Of a DNA stretch of 64,000 nt, positions 52,469-62,060 are shown piece by piece. The stretch covers positions 124,001-188,000 of the forward strand of contig JADGFI010000004.1 of assembly GCA_016743945.1 (NCBI GenBank). Direction: 5' to 3'. Numbering within the stretch: position 1 is the stretch's first letter; each line of letters starts with the position of its first letter. The translations under genes and the position numbers were made by a program. This DNA comes from Desulfobacteraceae bacterium. Its GTDB lineage: Bacteria; Desulfobacterota; Desulfobacteria; Desulfobacterales; Desulfobacteraceae. Below the pieces are notes generated by a model. The model made no database searches and was not told the origin of the DNA. It saw nothing but the letters and a program-made list of their open reading frames with translations.

Positions 52469-54769
52469 ATGATACCAACTGACCCATTTAAAAAAAAATC
52501 CATCTTTCAGTGGGGAATTACCCAAAAATTTATCCTGTGCATCTTATTATTCAGTTTTCTGGTGACACTTGTTTTAACCGGGATACAATTATATATGGGA
52601 TATCATGCCGGGCTTGATACCATAAAAAAAAGTATCTGCCAGGTTGAAGAGAGCTATTTACCCGGCATTATAAATACCTTGTGGGTATCTGATACCCCGC
52701 TCTTAAACACCCAGATTAACGGATTGATGAAACTTAGGGATATCCAGTATATTGATGTGGTGTACAAGGATGAAACCCTGGCCAAAACAGGGAATCTTAT
52801 AGACGAGCATGTCATCATGAAAGAATTCCCCTTGCCCTATACCTACGGGGACAAAACGATTTCACTGGGAACGCTTCGCCTTGTTTATACCTTAAAAAAT
52901 CTGCGCAATCGTCTGGTGAAGAATGCTGTCTCCATCATCATTTCCCAAAGTATTCTCCTGTTTCTGGTGTCCGGGTTTATGTTTGTTATTTTTTATTTGT
53001 TGGTGGCCCGGCACCTTTATGCCCTGGTAAATTATACCAAATCCTTGGGGGTTGCGACCTTGGATACACCGTTTTCCCTTAAGCGCCATATAAAGAGCTG
53101 GGGGAAAGATGAGTTTGATATCCTTGCCAATGCCGTCAATGACATGCGGATAAACCTGAATGATTCCTATTCCCACCTAAAGGGAGAAATTTTAGAAAGA
53201 AAACAGGCAGAAGCCTCTTTAAGGGAGAATGAGGGTCGCCTGAAAACATTGGTTAATACCATACCCGATCTGGTATGGTTGAAAAATCTTGAGGGCGTTT
53301 ATCTGTCCTGCAATTCTAAATTTGAGCGGTTATTTGGTGCAAAAGAGGCACATATTGTCGGCAGGACCGATTATGAATTTGTGGACAAGAGGCTTGCGGA
53401 TTTTTTCAGGGAAAAAGACAGGGCTGCCATGGCGGCAGGTGTGCCCATAACCAATGAAGAAAATGTTGTCTACGCCGATGACGGCCATGGGGAAATTTTG
53501 GAAACCGTGAAAGCGCCCATGTATAATTACCAGGGCCAATGTGTCGGTATTCTGGGGATTGCAAGGGATATTTCTGACCGCAAGAAACAAGAAGCAGAGC
53601 AAGCCAAATTAAAAATCCAGCTCCAGCAATCCCAAAAAATGGAAGCCATCGGCACCCTTGCCGGTGGAATTGCCCATGATTTTAACAATATCTTGTATCC
53701 GCTTATCGGATTTGCTGAAATGCTCCAGGAAGATCTGCCCCGGGAAAGTCATAATCAGGAAAGTGTTACCCAGATTCTTCAGGCGGCAATGAGGGCAAAA
53801 GATCTGGTCAAACAAATCCTTGCATTCAGCCGTCATAGCAGTCAGGAGCTTAAACCCCTGAGACTTCAGTCCATATTAAAAGAGACCCTCACACTCTTGA
53901 ATGCCTCCATCCCGAAAACAATTGACATCCAGACACAGATAGATGCTGCCTGTGGTATGGTGGTGGCGGACGCCACGAAGATTCATCAGGTTGTCATGAA
54001 TCTGGCCATAAATGCCTACCACGCCATGGAGGAATCCGGCGGCCAGCTGACCATTGTTCTGGAACAAACCCAACTCGATGCCATACCCCAGGTCCTTTCA
54101 GAATTGCTCCCGGGCAATTATGCACGGTTGAAGATCATTGATACCGGAACCGGTATTGAACAATCCTTAATGGATAAAATCTTTGATCCCTATTTCACAA
54201 CCAAGGAAACAAACAAAGGAACCGGCCTGGGACTTTCAGTGGTCCAGGGCATTATTAAAAGCTGTAATGGTGCCATCCATGTGTATAGTGAACCGGACAA
54301 GGGAACCGAGGTTCATCTTTATCTGCCCATCATGAAAAAAATGAAAGAAATGGACAGTTCTAACCTGTCTGAGCCGAGTCAAGGCGGTACAGAAACAATT
54401 CTCATCGTTGATGATGAAGAAATGATCGTCGAAATGGAGAAACTCATGCTTGAACGGCTGGGATATCACGTGACGCCCCTGACGGGGAGCGTTGAGGCCC
54501 TTGCCAGATTTAAAGAAAATCCCGGCGCCTTTGATTTGGTCATTACCGATATGACCATGCCCCGGATGACGGGCATCCAGCTTGCCAATGAACTAAAATC
54601 CATACGACCTGATATTCCTGTTATCATTTGCTCTGGATTCAGTGACCAGATCAACTCAGACACCAGCAAGGCGCTGGGTATTCAAGGATATTTGATGAAG
54701 CCTGTCATAAAAAGAGAACTTGCCGCTACCATCAGAGTGGTTCTGGATGATTACACTATTGTGGACTAA
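52469..54769 (+). CDS. Membrane hybrid histidine kinase
   Basis: About 766 residues. Two membrane helices (about 18-41 and 155-180) enclose a periplasmic sensor of the DUF3365/CHASE-like kind. HAMP-like, PAS (about 265-380), HisKA (TLAGGIAHDFNNILYPLIGFAEML), ATPase (NLAINAYHAMEE, DTGTGIE, GTGLGLSVV) and a receiver (LVITDMTMPRMTG) follow. The receiver has no output domain. I chose ATG 52469 with AAGAGA upstream. It is paired with the binding-protein gene just before it, a split counterpart of the fused binding-domain kinase at 19092. Confidence 0.9.
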   Translation: MIPTDPFKKKSIFQWGITQKFILCILLFSFLVTLVLTGIQLYMGYHAGLDTIKKSICQVEESYLPGIINTLWVSDTPLLNTQINGLMKLRDIQYIDVVYKDETLAKTGNLIDEHVIMKEFPLPYTYGDKTISLGTLRLVYTLKNLRNRLVKNAVSIIISQSILLFLVSGFMFVIFYLLVARHLYALVNYTKSLGVATLDTPFSLKRHIKSWGKDEFDILANAVNDMRINLNDSYSHLKGEILERKQAEASLRENEGRLKTLVNTIPDLVWLKNLEGVYLSCNSKFERLFGAKEAHIVGRTDYEFVDKRLADFFREKDRAAMAAGVPITNEENVVYADDGHGEILETVKAPMYNYQGQCVGILGIARDISDRKKQEAEQAKLKIQLQQSQKMEAIGTLAGGIAHDFNNILYPLIGFAEMLQEDLPRESHNQESVTQILQAAMRAKDLVKQILAFSRHSSQELKPLRLQSILKETLTLLNASIPKTIDIQTQIDAACGMVVADATKIHQVVMNLAINAYHAMEESGGQLTIVLEQTQLDAIPQVLSELLPGNYARLKIIDTGTGIEQSLMDKIFDPYFTTKETNKGTGLGLSVVQGIIKSCNGAIHVYSEPDKGTEVHLYLPIMKKMKEMDSSNLSEPSQGGTETILIVDDEEMIVEMEKLMLERLGYHVTPLTGSVEALARFKENPGAFDLVITDMTMPRMTGIQLANELKSIRPDIPVIICSGFSDQINSDTSKALGIQGYLMKPVIKRELAATIRVVLDDYTIVD

Positions 54770-54776
54770 ACCTAAG

Positions 54777-55559
54777 TTAATAAGCCTTTGGGGTCTGAGC
54801 AAGCAAGATTTTTGTCAAAATTTGGTGGGGAATTATTTTACCTAATTTTGTAGCCCATTTGGTTGCAGGTGGGAATATATTCTCCCGCATTTCATTTTTC
54901 AGACCTTTGAGCACATACTTAGCAGCTTCCTGTTCGCTGATTTCATTGACGGCGGGAATACCGTCATCCTGTACCGCTTTTGTATCCACAAAACCCGGAT
55001 GGATTGTCTGGAGCCTGATATGTTTGAATCCAAAATGCTTTAACTCCATGCGTGCGGTTTCCACGAATATCCTTACAGCTGCCTTGGCAGCTGTATAATC
55101 CCCTTGCATTGGGATGCCAAACCAGGTGGCCTGGGAATTCATGTGGGCGATCATACAAGGATGGGTCTGCTGTTTCATTAGCTCAATCAGGGGACAAAAA
55201 AAATGGATAAAGCTATAGTAGTTGGTTTCAAGGCAAAACTTGATTTTATCAGGGGGGGCTGTCAGGGTATTTGAGGGTGGCCCGATACCTACATTTAGTA
55301 TGGCAATGTCAATATCTCCATAGGTATTGACAACTTTCTGTACAACCTCTCTGCCATGGGATTCCTGAGTAGCATCCCCGGAAATTGCCAGGACATCGCT
55401 ACCTGCGGCGATAATTTTCCCAGCAATCTTTTTCAGCAAGTCTTCTCTTCTCGCTGTGATGATGATTCGATTGTTAAAGTTTGCTAATTCAAGTGCTGTA
55501 GCAGCACCAATACCAGAGGAAGCACCAGTGATGAGAATGGTTTTATCAGAATAGTTCAT
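54777..55559 (-). CDS. Short-chain dehydrogenase/reductase
   Basis: A 260-residue classical SDR: cofactor loop TGASSGIG (11-18), NVG in place of NAG (89-91), catalytic Ser142, Tyr155 and Lys159 (DYTAAKAAV). The Arg at 37-38 after strand 2 (TARRED) suggests NADP. Substrate unknown. I chose the ATG at 55559 with AAGGAT before it. A palindrome typical of TetR sites lies just upstream. Confidence 0.88.
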   Translation of the reverse strand: MNYSDKTILITGASSGIGAATALELANFNNRIIITARREDLLKKIAGKIIAAGSDVLAISGDATQESHGREVVQKVVNTYGDIDIAILNVGIGPPSNTLTAPPDKIKFCLETNYYSFIHFFCPLIELMKQQTHPCMIAHMNSQATWFGIPMQGDYTAAKAAVRIFVETARMELKHFGFKHIRLQTIHPGFVDTKAVQDDGIPAVNEISEQEAAKYVLKGLKNEMRENIFPPATKWATKLGKIIPHQILTKILLAQTPKAY

Positions 55560-55591
55560 AGGCAATCCTTTGTTTTGAGTACACATTTATG

Positions 55592-55603
55592 CTGACTGGT
55601 CAG
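55592..55603. promoter_or_regulatory. TetR-type palindrome before the SDR gene
   Basis: CTGACTGGTCAG is a perfect palindrome of the TGACTGGTCA type common to AcrR/TetR operators, 33 bases before the SDR start. No intact TetR gene is adjacent. Confidence 0.55.
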
Positions 55604-56076
55604 TTTTTAATGAGGCTACCTTATTTTCACCAACGGATCAACAAAAAAATGGGAAAGGATAAGAAGTTGCTTTTTGGCAAGGATACAGTGACAATGAGAC
55701 TGTCATCCCCAGAAGGAGCATTTTAAAAATAATGGTCTGATTTTTTCTATAATCCCGGCTAAGGCATCTATGGTTGTATTTGGGTCATCCAGTAGCGCAG
55801 TGACTTTCCGAACAATAACCGGCAATGCCGGTAATCCTTTTCCCTGAAATTTTACACCCTGTATCCTTGATCTGCATAACGATGCTCTTGTTTCGGATTG
55901 AAGTTGTTATGGTCAAATAAACAATGATCTGGTGTTTTATCATTTTACAAATTTTGTGGATGCCTCACACAAAACATTGAAATTCTGATCCACGGCAGTA
56001 ATGACGAACCGTCCTTCCTTGATTAATAACTATTAACCCAAAAACAAGAATTTGTTTCATCTCTTCTCCAATTAAT
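55604..56076. other. Spacer without a supported gene
   Basis: It contains the second copy of a 24-base sequence also at 34362-34385; in frame both copies read LFGK. A TetR gene would be expected here from the operator; none is left. Nothing else recognised. Confidence 0.4.
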
Positions 56077-56298
56077 TTAATATTTTCTTTTCATCTGCTG
56101 TTTAATTCCCTGGAATAATGACACCAGGCATAGGCCAAGAATCACAAGAGAGATGGGTCTTGTCACCAATTGGAGTATAAAGGCTGAAATACCCCCGAGA
56201 ACAAGGGACAGGGAACAGCATAATCCAGATATCATCCACAGACCCCCTGATGGCATAGGAACCCACCACGGCCAAAGATCTGATAGGATCAGTTTCAT
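56077..56298 (-). CDS. Small two-helix membrane protein
   Basis: Seventy-three residues: MKLILSDLWPWWVPMPSGGLWMISGLCCSLSLVLGGISAFILQLVTRPISLVILGLCLVSLFQGIKQQMKRKY. Two membrane helices and a basic tail. I chose the ATG at 56298 because AAAGG is six bases before it. No family recognised. It lies between mobile-element remnants. Confidence 0.45.
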   Translation of the reverse strand: MKLILSDLWPWWVPMPSGGLWMISGLCCSLSLVLGGISAFILQLVTRPISLVILGLCLVSLFQGIKQQMKRKY

Positions 56299-56405
56299 TT
56301 TTACCTTTTGCGCAAAAACTTTTAATCTTTTGTGGGATTCTTCATTGAAATTGAAAATAGAGCCACAGCTTACCGGCATTCCGAATTGATCTATAAAATT
56401 TTCTT

Positions 56406-56726
56406 CTACCCGTTAGCTTTAACGCTGATTCCGTATCGAACAGGGCGGCTAACCTCTTCCGGAAAATCATGTCCTTTTTGGCCTTCCGGTTTTTTATTGC
56501 CGGGTCCCTTCTTCTTTTTCTTTCGGTTCGGATCTGATGAAGGGGGCTTGCTATTATTATTGCTATTGAGACCGAGGCGACTGATCAACAAACTAACCAA
56601 CAATAACAGAAGCTGAATAGAGCTTTTTAGTGCAGGAGAAACATCTGGATCTTCATCCAAAATCTTCTTTGTATTTTCTATAATCTCATCAATATTTATT
56701 GAATCTAACTTTATCCGTTTCCTCAT
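56406..56726 (-). pseudogene. IS66-family transposase, N-terminal remnant
   Basis: The frame reads MRKRIKLDSINIDEIIENTKKILDEDPDVSPALKSSIQLLLLLVSLLISRLGLNSNNNSKPPSSDPNRKKKKKGPGNKKPEGQKGHDF. This is the leucine-rich start and the SKPPSSDPNRKKK...GGQKGH segment of IS66 TnpC-like transposases. The catalytic domain is absent. Confidence 0.85.
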
Positions 56727-56941
56727 TAATAAACCGTTTTAATGAAGTTATTCATAACACAGGTTTTTGAAACGGATTTTTTGATCGAGGCTTGGTTTTA
56801 AAACATTTTAAATTTTTAGACATCGTCGGAGATTTGTCAGGAGGCTTACTCCTGGTACTTCTCATCTAAGAGCTTGTATCGATGCAATATAAAACTTTAT
56901 GAGATTGCTGTTGAAAAATAGAATTTTCGCCAAAAACCGTG

Positions 56942-57262
56942 TCAAGTAAAAAATGAGATCTTATGCATTTGCAGGTCAAAGTTGTGGTAGCCAAGCAGAT
57001 CCTGCTCAAGTACAAGGCAACGTCTTATCAGGGTGCCCACCCCTTTTTCTTTGCGGATCAGCCCGTCTTCTCTTAATAGTTGCATGGACTGCCATACAGT
57101 ACTGCGGCTCACAGCATATGTTTCCCCAGTTTTCTTTCCGATGGAAGGAGAGCATCTAACTTATATATTCCTGAACAAATTTGCTCGCGCAGCATATTCG
57201 TAAGTTGCAGATAGTAGGGGATTGCGCTGTTTTTATCTATAAGAGTCAATATCTGTTCCAAT
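56942..57262 (-). pseudogene. GntR-family regulator remnant, frameshifted
   Basis: Reverse-strand reading gives LTLIDKNSAIPYYLQLTNMLREQICSGIYKLDALLPSERKL and, after a one-base shift in a G run near 57127, GETYAVSRSTVWQSMQLLREDGLIRKEKGVGTLIRR and a stop at 56942. Together these are a complete GntR winged helix-turn-helix. The ligand (UTRA) domain is missing. Confidence 0.78.
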
Positions 57263-57516
57263 AAAATTTTTTGTACAGTAATAATGATACCCAAAAAAAT
57301 CATAGTGGTACACCTGTCATTACAATCAGGCATGATCTCTCTAAACAATAGTTTTAATTTTTATCAAGGGGTATTTACCCGGCATGGAAGAACCCCAATA
57401 GCCCTTGCCTTTTCCTACCATGAAAATAAAAAAAATATTGCAATTGCGATCATTGATATGAGTTTCAGGATATGTTACGGTGAAAATTAGTTAAACACCT
57501 AAATCTGGAGGCGCTT

Positions 57517-57876
57517 ATGCAAATATCCCTCAATTTTAAAAATATCGACTCGTCAGATTCTCTAAAATCCCATGTCCAAGAAAAATTCGATAGATTAGAC
57601 AAGATGCTTGATAATTCTGCCAATGCACATATCGTTTTATCGGTAGAGAAATTATGCAACATTGTTGAGATAAATCTGAACTGCAACAAAATGAAAATTT
57701 ATGCAAAAGAAGAATCTGACAATAACATGTATGCAGCCATTGACATACTCTCTGATAAGGTTAAATTGCAAATTAAAAAGAACAGAGAAAAACAGCGGCG
57801 GCATCTGGCTGGCGATAAGCAGAGTATTAGAAAAAATGATATCGAGTTAGAACCTCTTGACAGTATTGACGGATAA
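57517..57876 (+). CDS. Ribosome hibernation-promoting factor (short HPF/RaiA-like)
   Basis: A 119-residue protein: MQISLNFKNIDSSDSLKSHVQEKFDRLDKMLDNSANAHIVLSVEKLCNIVEINLNCNKMKIYAKEESDNNMYAAIDILSDKVKLQIKKNREKQRRH. The fold and the DNMYAAID-LSDKV-QIKK motif are those of HPF, which docks in the ribosomal decoding site in resting cells. The tail (100-119) is acidic and lacks the long-form dimerisation domain. GGAGG precedes the ATG. It is not next to rpoN here, unlike in many Proteobacteria. Confidence 0.9.
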   Translation: MQISLNFKNIDSSDSLKSHVQEKFDRLDKMLDNSANAHIVLSVEKLCNIVEINLNCNKMKIYAKEESDNNMYAAIDILSDKVKLQIKKNREKQRRHLAGDKQSIRKNDIELEPLDSIDG

Positions 57877-58405
57877 AGTTGGGACTTGAATCTGGTTTTG
57901 TTACTTATCGTTTCGAGCAATGCGTCGCCTTTCATCTTATTTCATCTGCGGTCCTTACCCACTTGTTATGAGTTGGTACTGGCAAGCATCCAAAAAAATA
58001 ACGATACCATTTTTTTTGTTGCTCATGAAAAAATAATTAGTGAAACAATCCTCAATTGCTATTAAAAAAAATATAGAACTGGCAACATTCTTTTGTGATT
58101 ATATTTTGATCTCCTCAAAAATCATGAACATAATATTTGACAATCTTATACCGCTTGTATCAGAGGCCGTTTTGATCAATATTTGAACCTGTTCTATGTG
58201 AAAAGTTCATCTAGTATTCCTTTTTTTAGATCTTGACTTTCTTTATATTATTGATTAGTGCTTTGGGTACACTTTTATTGCTGAATATCATATTATCTCA
58301 AGGTATTGACTTGTTCCAAAAGTGATTTGCAGATTCGAAGTAATTGTCCGAACACAAAGATTCAACGGTTGAACGAGACCCGGTAAACCAGGAGGAAGTG
58401 GATCT
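57877..58405. other. Spacer without a recognised gene
   Basis: No gene is seen. AGGAGGAAG at the right end is the ribosome-binding site of the antiporter gene. The region presumably holds its promoter; I could not pick one with confidence. Confidence 0.4.
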
Positions 58406-59938
58406 ATGAAGTTGGATAAAATTGGAATTGTCATTATTCTTTTCGTTTTACTCTTTCCCATAAAGGTTGCGGCCACAGACAATAATCCAGTCATGGACCG
58501 TCATGATGAAAAAAAACAGTATACCCCACAGGTTTTGGATCTGGCACCAGAGGGGTCACTGGAGACTGAAGCGGAAGGGGGGGGGCACGGTACGCATGTG
58601 AATCTGGGAGAGGCGCTGCCCTTGTACAGCTGTATCCCTTTTGCCTGTATGCTTTTGTCCATTGCCCTTCTTCCCTTGGTGGCAGGTACTTTCTGGCATC
58701 ATCATTTTGGTAAAATAACCGCTTTCTGGGCGGTTAGCCTGGCCATTCCTTTTGTTGTCGTCTACAAAGGGCTTGCTGTATATGAAATCCTCCATATTAT
58801 CCTGGCGGATTATGTACCCTTTATCATATTATTGTGGGCGCTTTTCACGGTTTCCGGCGGGATATTGCTAAGGGGGTCCCTGCGAGGAACCCCCCTGGTG
58901 AATACCATCATTATTCTCATAGGGACCATCCTGGCATCCTGGATGGGGACCACAGGGGCAGCCATGCTGTTGATCCGGCCTTTTCTGCGGGCAAATGAAC
59001 ATCGGAAAAACAAGACCTTTATGGTGGTCTTTTTTATTTTTCTTGTGGCCAATATCGGGGGATCCCTGACACCTCTAGGAGACCCGCCTTTGTTTTTAGG
59101 ATTTCTCCACGGGGTGACTTTTTTCTGGACCCTTAAAATCCTTCCCCATATGCTGGTGGCCGCAGGTCTTCTTCTGGGAATCTATTTTTGTCTGGATACT
59201 TATTTTTATAAACGAGAAGGGGCTAAAGCACCGGATGACGGAGAAAAAAAGCCCTTGCGTCTGGCAGGTACTTACAATTTTATTTTTCTTGGCGGCATCA
59301 TCGGTGCTGTTCTCATGAGTGGTATTGTCGACCTGGGAGATGTCTCGACTTTTGGGGTGCACCGGGCGATCCAGGACTGGATCAGGGACTGTCTGCTGGT
59401 GGTTTTTGGCATCGGTTCCCTCTTGGTTACCCCCAGAGCCCTCCGGGAAGAAAATGAGTTCTCCTGGTTTCCCATTATTGAGGTGGCCTATTTGTTTATT
59501 GGAATTTTTATTACCATGATCCCCTGTCTTTTGCTGCTCAAGGCCGGTCCCAACGGCGCCTTTGCATTTCTTATCAATGCGGTGAAAGAACCCATTCATT
59601 ATTTCTGGGTGACAGGGATGCTCTCTGCCTTTTTGGACAATGCCCCGACCTATCTTACCTTTTTTAATACAGCCCTTGGCAGTTTCTATGCCGGATTAAC
59701 TGAATCCCAGGCGGTTCCACTGCTGATGACGGAAAGGGCGATCTATCTCCAGGCCATTTCCGCCGGGTCAGTCTTTTTTGGCGCCTGCAGTTATATTGGG
59801 AATGCCCCCAATTTCATGGTCCGTTCCATTGCTTCAGAGGCGGGAACTGCCATGCCCAGTTTTTTCGGCTATATTTTTAAGTACGCTTTGATCTTTTTAA
59901 TTCCGACCTTTGTGGTTGTCACCTTAATTTTCTTTTAA
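58406..59938 (+). CDS. NhaD-type sodium/proton antiporter
   Basis: A 510-residue protein. A signal-like first helix (MKLDKIGIVIILFVLLFPIKVAA) and a polar loop are followed by about 12 membrane helices of the ion-transporter superfamily (ArsB/NhaD side). Marks are ASWMGTTGAAMLLIRPFLRAN, ANIGGSLTPLGDPPLFLGFL, FLDNAPTYLTFFNTA and GACSYIGNAPNFMVRSIA, with paired half-helices. It likely exchanges sodium for protons, though another anion or cation is possible. It leads a transcription unit with two kinases and a receiver (38 bases to the next gene). Confidence 0.88.
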   Translation: MKLDKIGIVIILFVLLFPIKVAATDNNPVMDRHDEKKQYTPQVLDLAPEGSLETEAEGGGHGTHVNLGEALPLYSCIPFACMLLSIALLPLVAGTFWHHHFGKITAFWAVSLAIPFVVVYKGLAVYEILHIILADYVPFIILLWALFTVSGGILLRGSLRGTPLVNTIIILIGTILASWMGTTGAAMLLIRPFLRANEHRKNKTFMVVFFIFLVANIGGSLTPLGDPPLFLGFLHGVTFFWTLKILPHMLVAAGLLLGIYFCLDTYFYKREGAKAPDDGEKKPLRLAGTYNFIFLGGIIGAVLMSGIVDLGDVSTFGVHRAIQDWIRDCLLVVFGIGSLLVTPRALREENEFSWFPIIEVAYLFIGIFITMIPCLLLLKAGPNGAFAFLINAVKEPIHYFWVTGMLSAFLDNAPTYLTFFNTALGSFYAGLTESQAVPLLMTERAIYLQAISAGSVFFGACSYIGNAPNFMVRSIASEAGTAMPSFFGYIFKYALIFLIPTFVVVTLIFF

Positions 59939-59976
59939 TATACTGCCCAATACGAAATAAACAAAAGGAGTCTTCC

Positions 59977-62049
59977 ATGAATTTTAACCTCAAAGGATTG
60001 AAAATAGCCATCATCGGCGGCAGTGATCCCTGTCGTGAAATACTGGACATTCTAACGGGTACGGGGTTAAAAGAACTGGATATCAAGGTGCTGATGGTGG
60101 CAGACACATTGAACAATACCAGGGGAGTAATCCATGCAAAATCCCTTGGTATCCCGACCACAACTGATTACACCGAGGTGTGTGGACTTTTCGGTCTGGA
60201 TCTTATTTTGAAACTCAAGAATGATGAAATACTGGCCTGTATCCTTGAAAAGGTAAATACGGAACGGGTGAGCATCATTGATCTGGACAGTTACCGGGCC
60301 ATGTCTTTCATCAGTTTTTTGAAAACTGAAGAAGAAAAGATCCGGGTAAAGAAAAAAATTGGGAATAAAGAGATTTGCCGGGAAGATCTTGTTCTTTTGT
60401 TTGATCGTTTTTCAGACCGTATGATTGAGATTTCAGATAAGAAAAATGTGTATCTGAAGACTGAAAGGGAAGATCTGATTGAAATGGAAAAGGAATTATC
60501 CCAGGTCATCCAGGGCAGTATGATTCCTACCTTTATTATTAATAACGAGCATATCCTCACCCATTGGAACCGGGCCTGTGAAGAACTCACCGGTCATGAT
60601 GCCTATGAATTGGTGGGAACCGATCGGCAATGGGTGCCCTTTAGATCTGCCAAACGGCCGACCATGGCCGATATAATTGTTGGTCAGATGTCCGAGGAAG
60701 ATGTAATTAAATATTACGGGTCTTCCTGGCGGAAATCAAAAATTATCAAGGAAGCCTATGAGGCAGAAGAGTTTTTTCCCCATCTGGGGGAACGAGGCAA
60801 GTGGATTTTTTTCACGGCAGCTCCCATCAAATCCCCGGATGGTAAAATTATCGGTGCCATTGAGACGTTGAGGGATCAGACAGAGGATAAAAAAGCCCAG
60901 GAGGAGATCGAACTCCAGGACCAGGAGTTATCCAAACTCTATGAAAAATATAAAACCTCGGAAGAAAAATACCGCTCCTTGTTCAACAACAATCCCAATC
61001 CCATTTTTATCATTGATCAACAAACCCTTGAAATCCTGGATATTAACCACCGGGTGGAAAATGATTACGGGTATTCAAAAATTGAAATTTTGGGGCGACC
61101 CTTTCTGGAGATGGGGGATATAGATGACGAGACCATTAACGAGGGGTTAAGGGGGCTTAAAACAGGTGAGGCCATTTTGTTTACCAAAAAGCGCCATTAC
61201 AAAAAATCAAAGGAATCTTTTTTTGTGAATATGAAAGTGGTGAATGCCACTTACAGCCATAGGGTTGTACTCATTGCTTCTGCTACAGATATCACCGAGA
61301 GCGTTGAAAAGGAGACCCAGTTGATCCAGGCCGGAAAATTGGCCACCCTGGGAACCATGGCAGCGGGAATGGCCCATGAAATAAACCAGCCCCTGAATGT
61401 GATTCAGATCTGTGCGGATCTGATGTTGAAGATGATTAAAAAAGGGATTGCCATTCCCGACGACGAGTTGGTGATGATGGCCAGGGATATTATCGATAAC
61501 GTGGCAAGGGCGTCCGGTGTCATCAAGCATGTCAGGGATTTTGCCAGGCAGTCGGAACGGGATTTGAAAAAAATGAATTTGAATGATCCCATTAACGACG
61601 TGTTTAAGGTTCTGGGACATCAATTGACAGTGCATTCTGTAAAAGTGAAGTTAGAGCTTGCTCTTGATTTGCCTGAAATCCGGGCGGAACACAATCGGCT
61701 GGAACAGGTATTTATCAACCTGGTGACAAATGCCATTGATGCCATGGATGAAAAGGCCGAAAATGCTGAAAAATCAGAGGGACCTGTGGAAAAACTACTT
61801 GTCATCAAGACCTTTACCATGGGAAAAGAGGTGATTGCCAAGGTGTCGGATACCGGGATAGGGATGAGTGAAGCGGTTAAACGCAAAATTTTTGAGCCGT
61901 TTTTCACCACCAAGGAGACCGGGAAGGGCACAGGGCTCGGCACCAGTATCAGTTTCGGGATCATTAAAGATTACGGTGGTATTATTGAAATAGAGAGTGT
62001 GGAAGGTGACGGCGCCTGCTTTACCATAAAATTTCCTATAATTGAATAA
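59977..62049 (+). CDS. Cytoplasmic PAS sensor kinase with Rossmann-like N-terminus
   Basis: A 690-residue protein without membrane helices. Residues 1-115 (LKIAIIGGSDPCREILDILTGTGLKELDIKVLMVADTLNNTRGVIHAKSLGIPTTTDYTEVCGL) look like a dinucleotide-binding fold. PAS domains span about 175-305 and 328-445, HisKA has His467 (GMAHEINQPLNVIQ), and the ATPase ends GKGTGLGTSISFGIIKDYGG. The receiver is absent here but encoded in the next genes. The kinase may read a nucleotide or redox state; this is inference from the N-terminal fold. AAAGGAG precedes the ATG. Confidence 0.88.
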   Translation: MNFNLKGLKIAIIGGSDPCREILDILTGTGLKELDIKVLMVADTLNNTRGVIHAKSLGIPTTTDYTEVCGLFGLDLILKLKNDEILACILEKVNTERVSIIDLDSYRAMSFISFLKTEEEKIRVKKKIGNKEICREDLVLLFDRFSDRMIEISDKKNVYLKTEREDLIEMEKELSQVIQGSMIPTFIINNEHILTHWNRACEELTGHDAYELVGTDRQWVPFRSAKRPTMADIIVGQMSEEDVIKYYGSSWRKSKIIKEAYEAEEFFPHLGERGKWIFFTAAPIKSPDGKIIGAIETLRDQTEDKKAQEEIELQDQELSKLYEKYKTSEEKYRSLFNNNPNPIFIIDQQTLEILDINHRVENDYGYSKIEILGRPFLEMGDIDDETINEGLRGLKTGEAILFTKKRHYKKSKESFFVNMKVVNATYSHRVVLIASATDITESVEKETQLIQAGKLATLGTMAAGMAHEINQPLNVIQICADLMLKMIKKGIAIPDDELVMMARDIIDNVARASGVIKHVRDFARQSERDLKKMNLNDPINDVFKVLGHQLTVHSVKVKLELALDLPEIRAEHNRLEQVFINLVTNAIDAMDEKAENAEKSEGPVEKLLVIKTFTMGKEVIAKVSDTGIGMSEAVKRKIFEPFFTTKETGKGTGLGTSISFGIIKDYGGIIEIESVEGDGACFTIKFPIIE

Positions 62050-62060
62050 GGGAACCTGAT

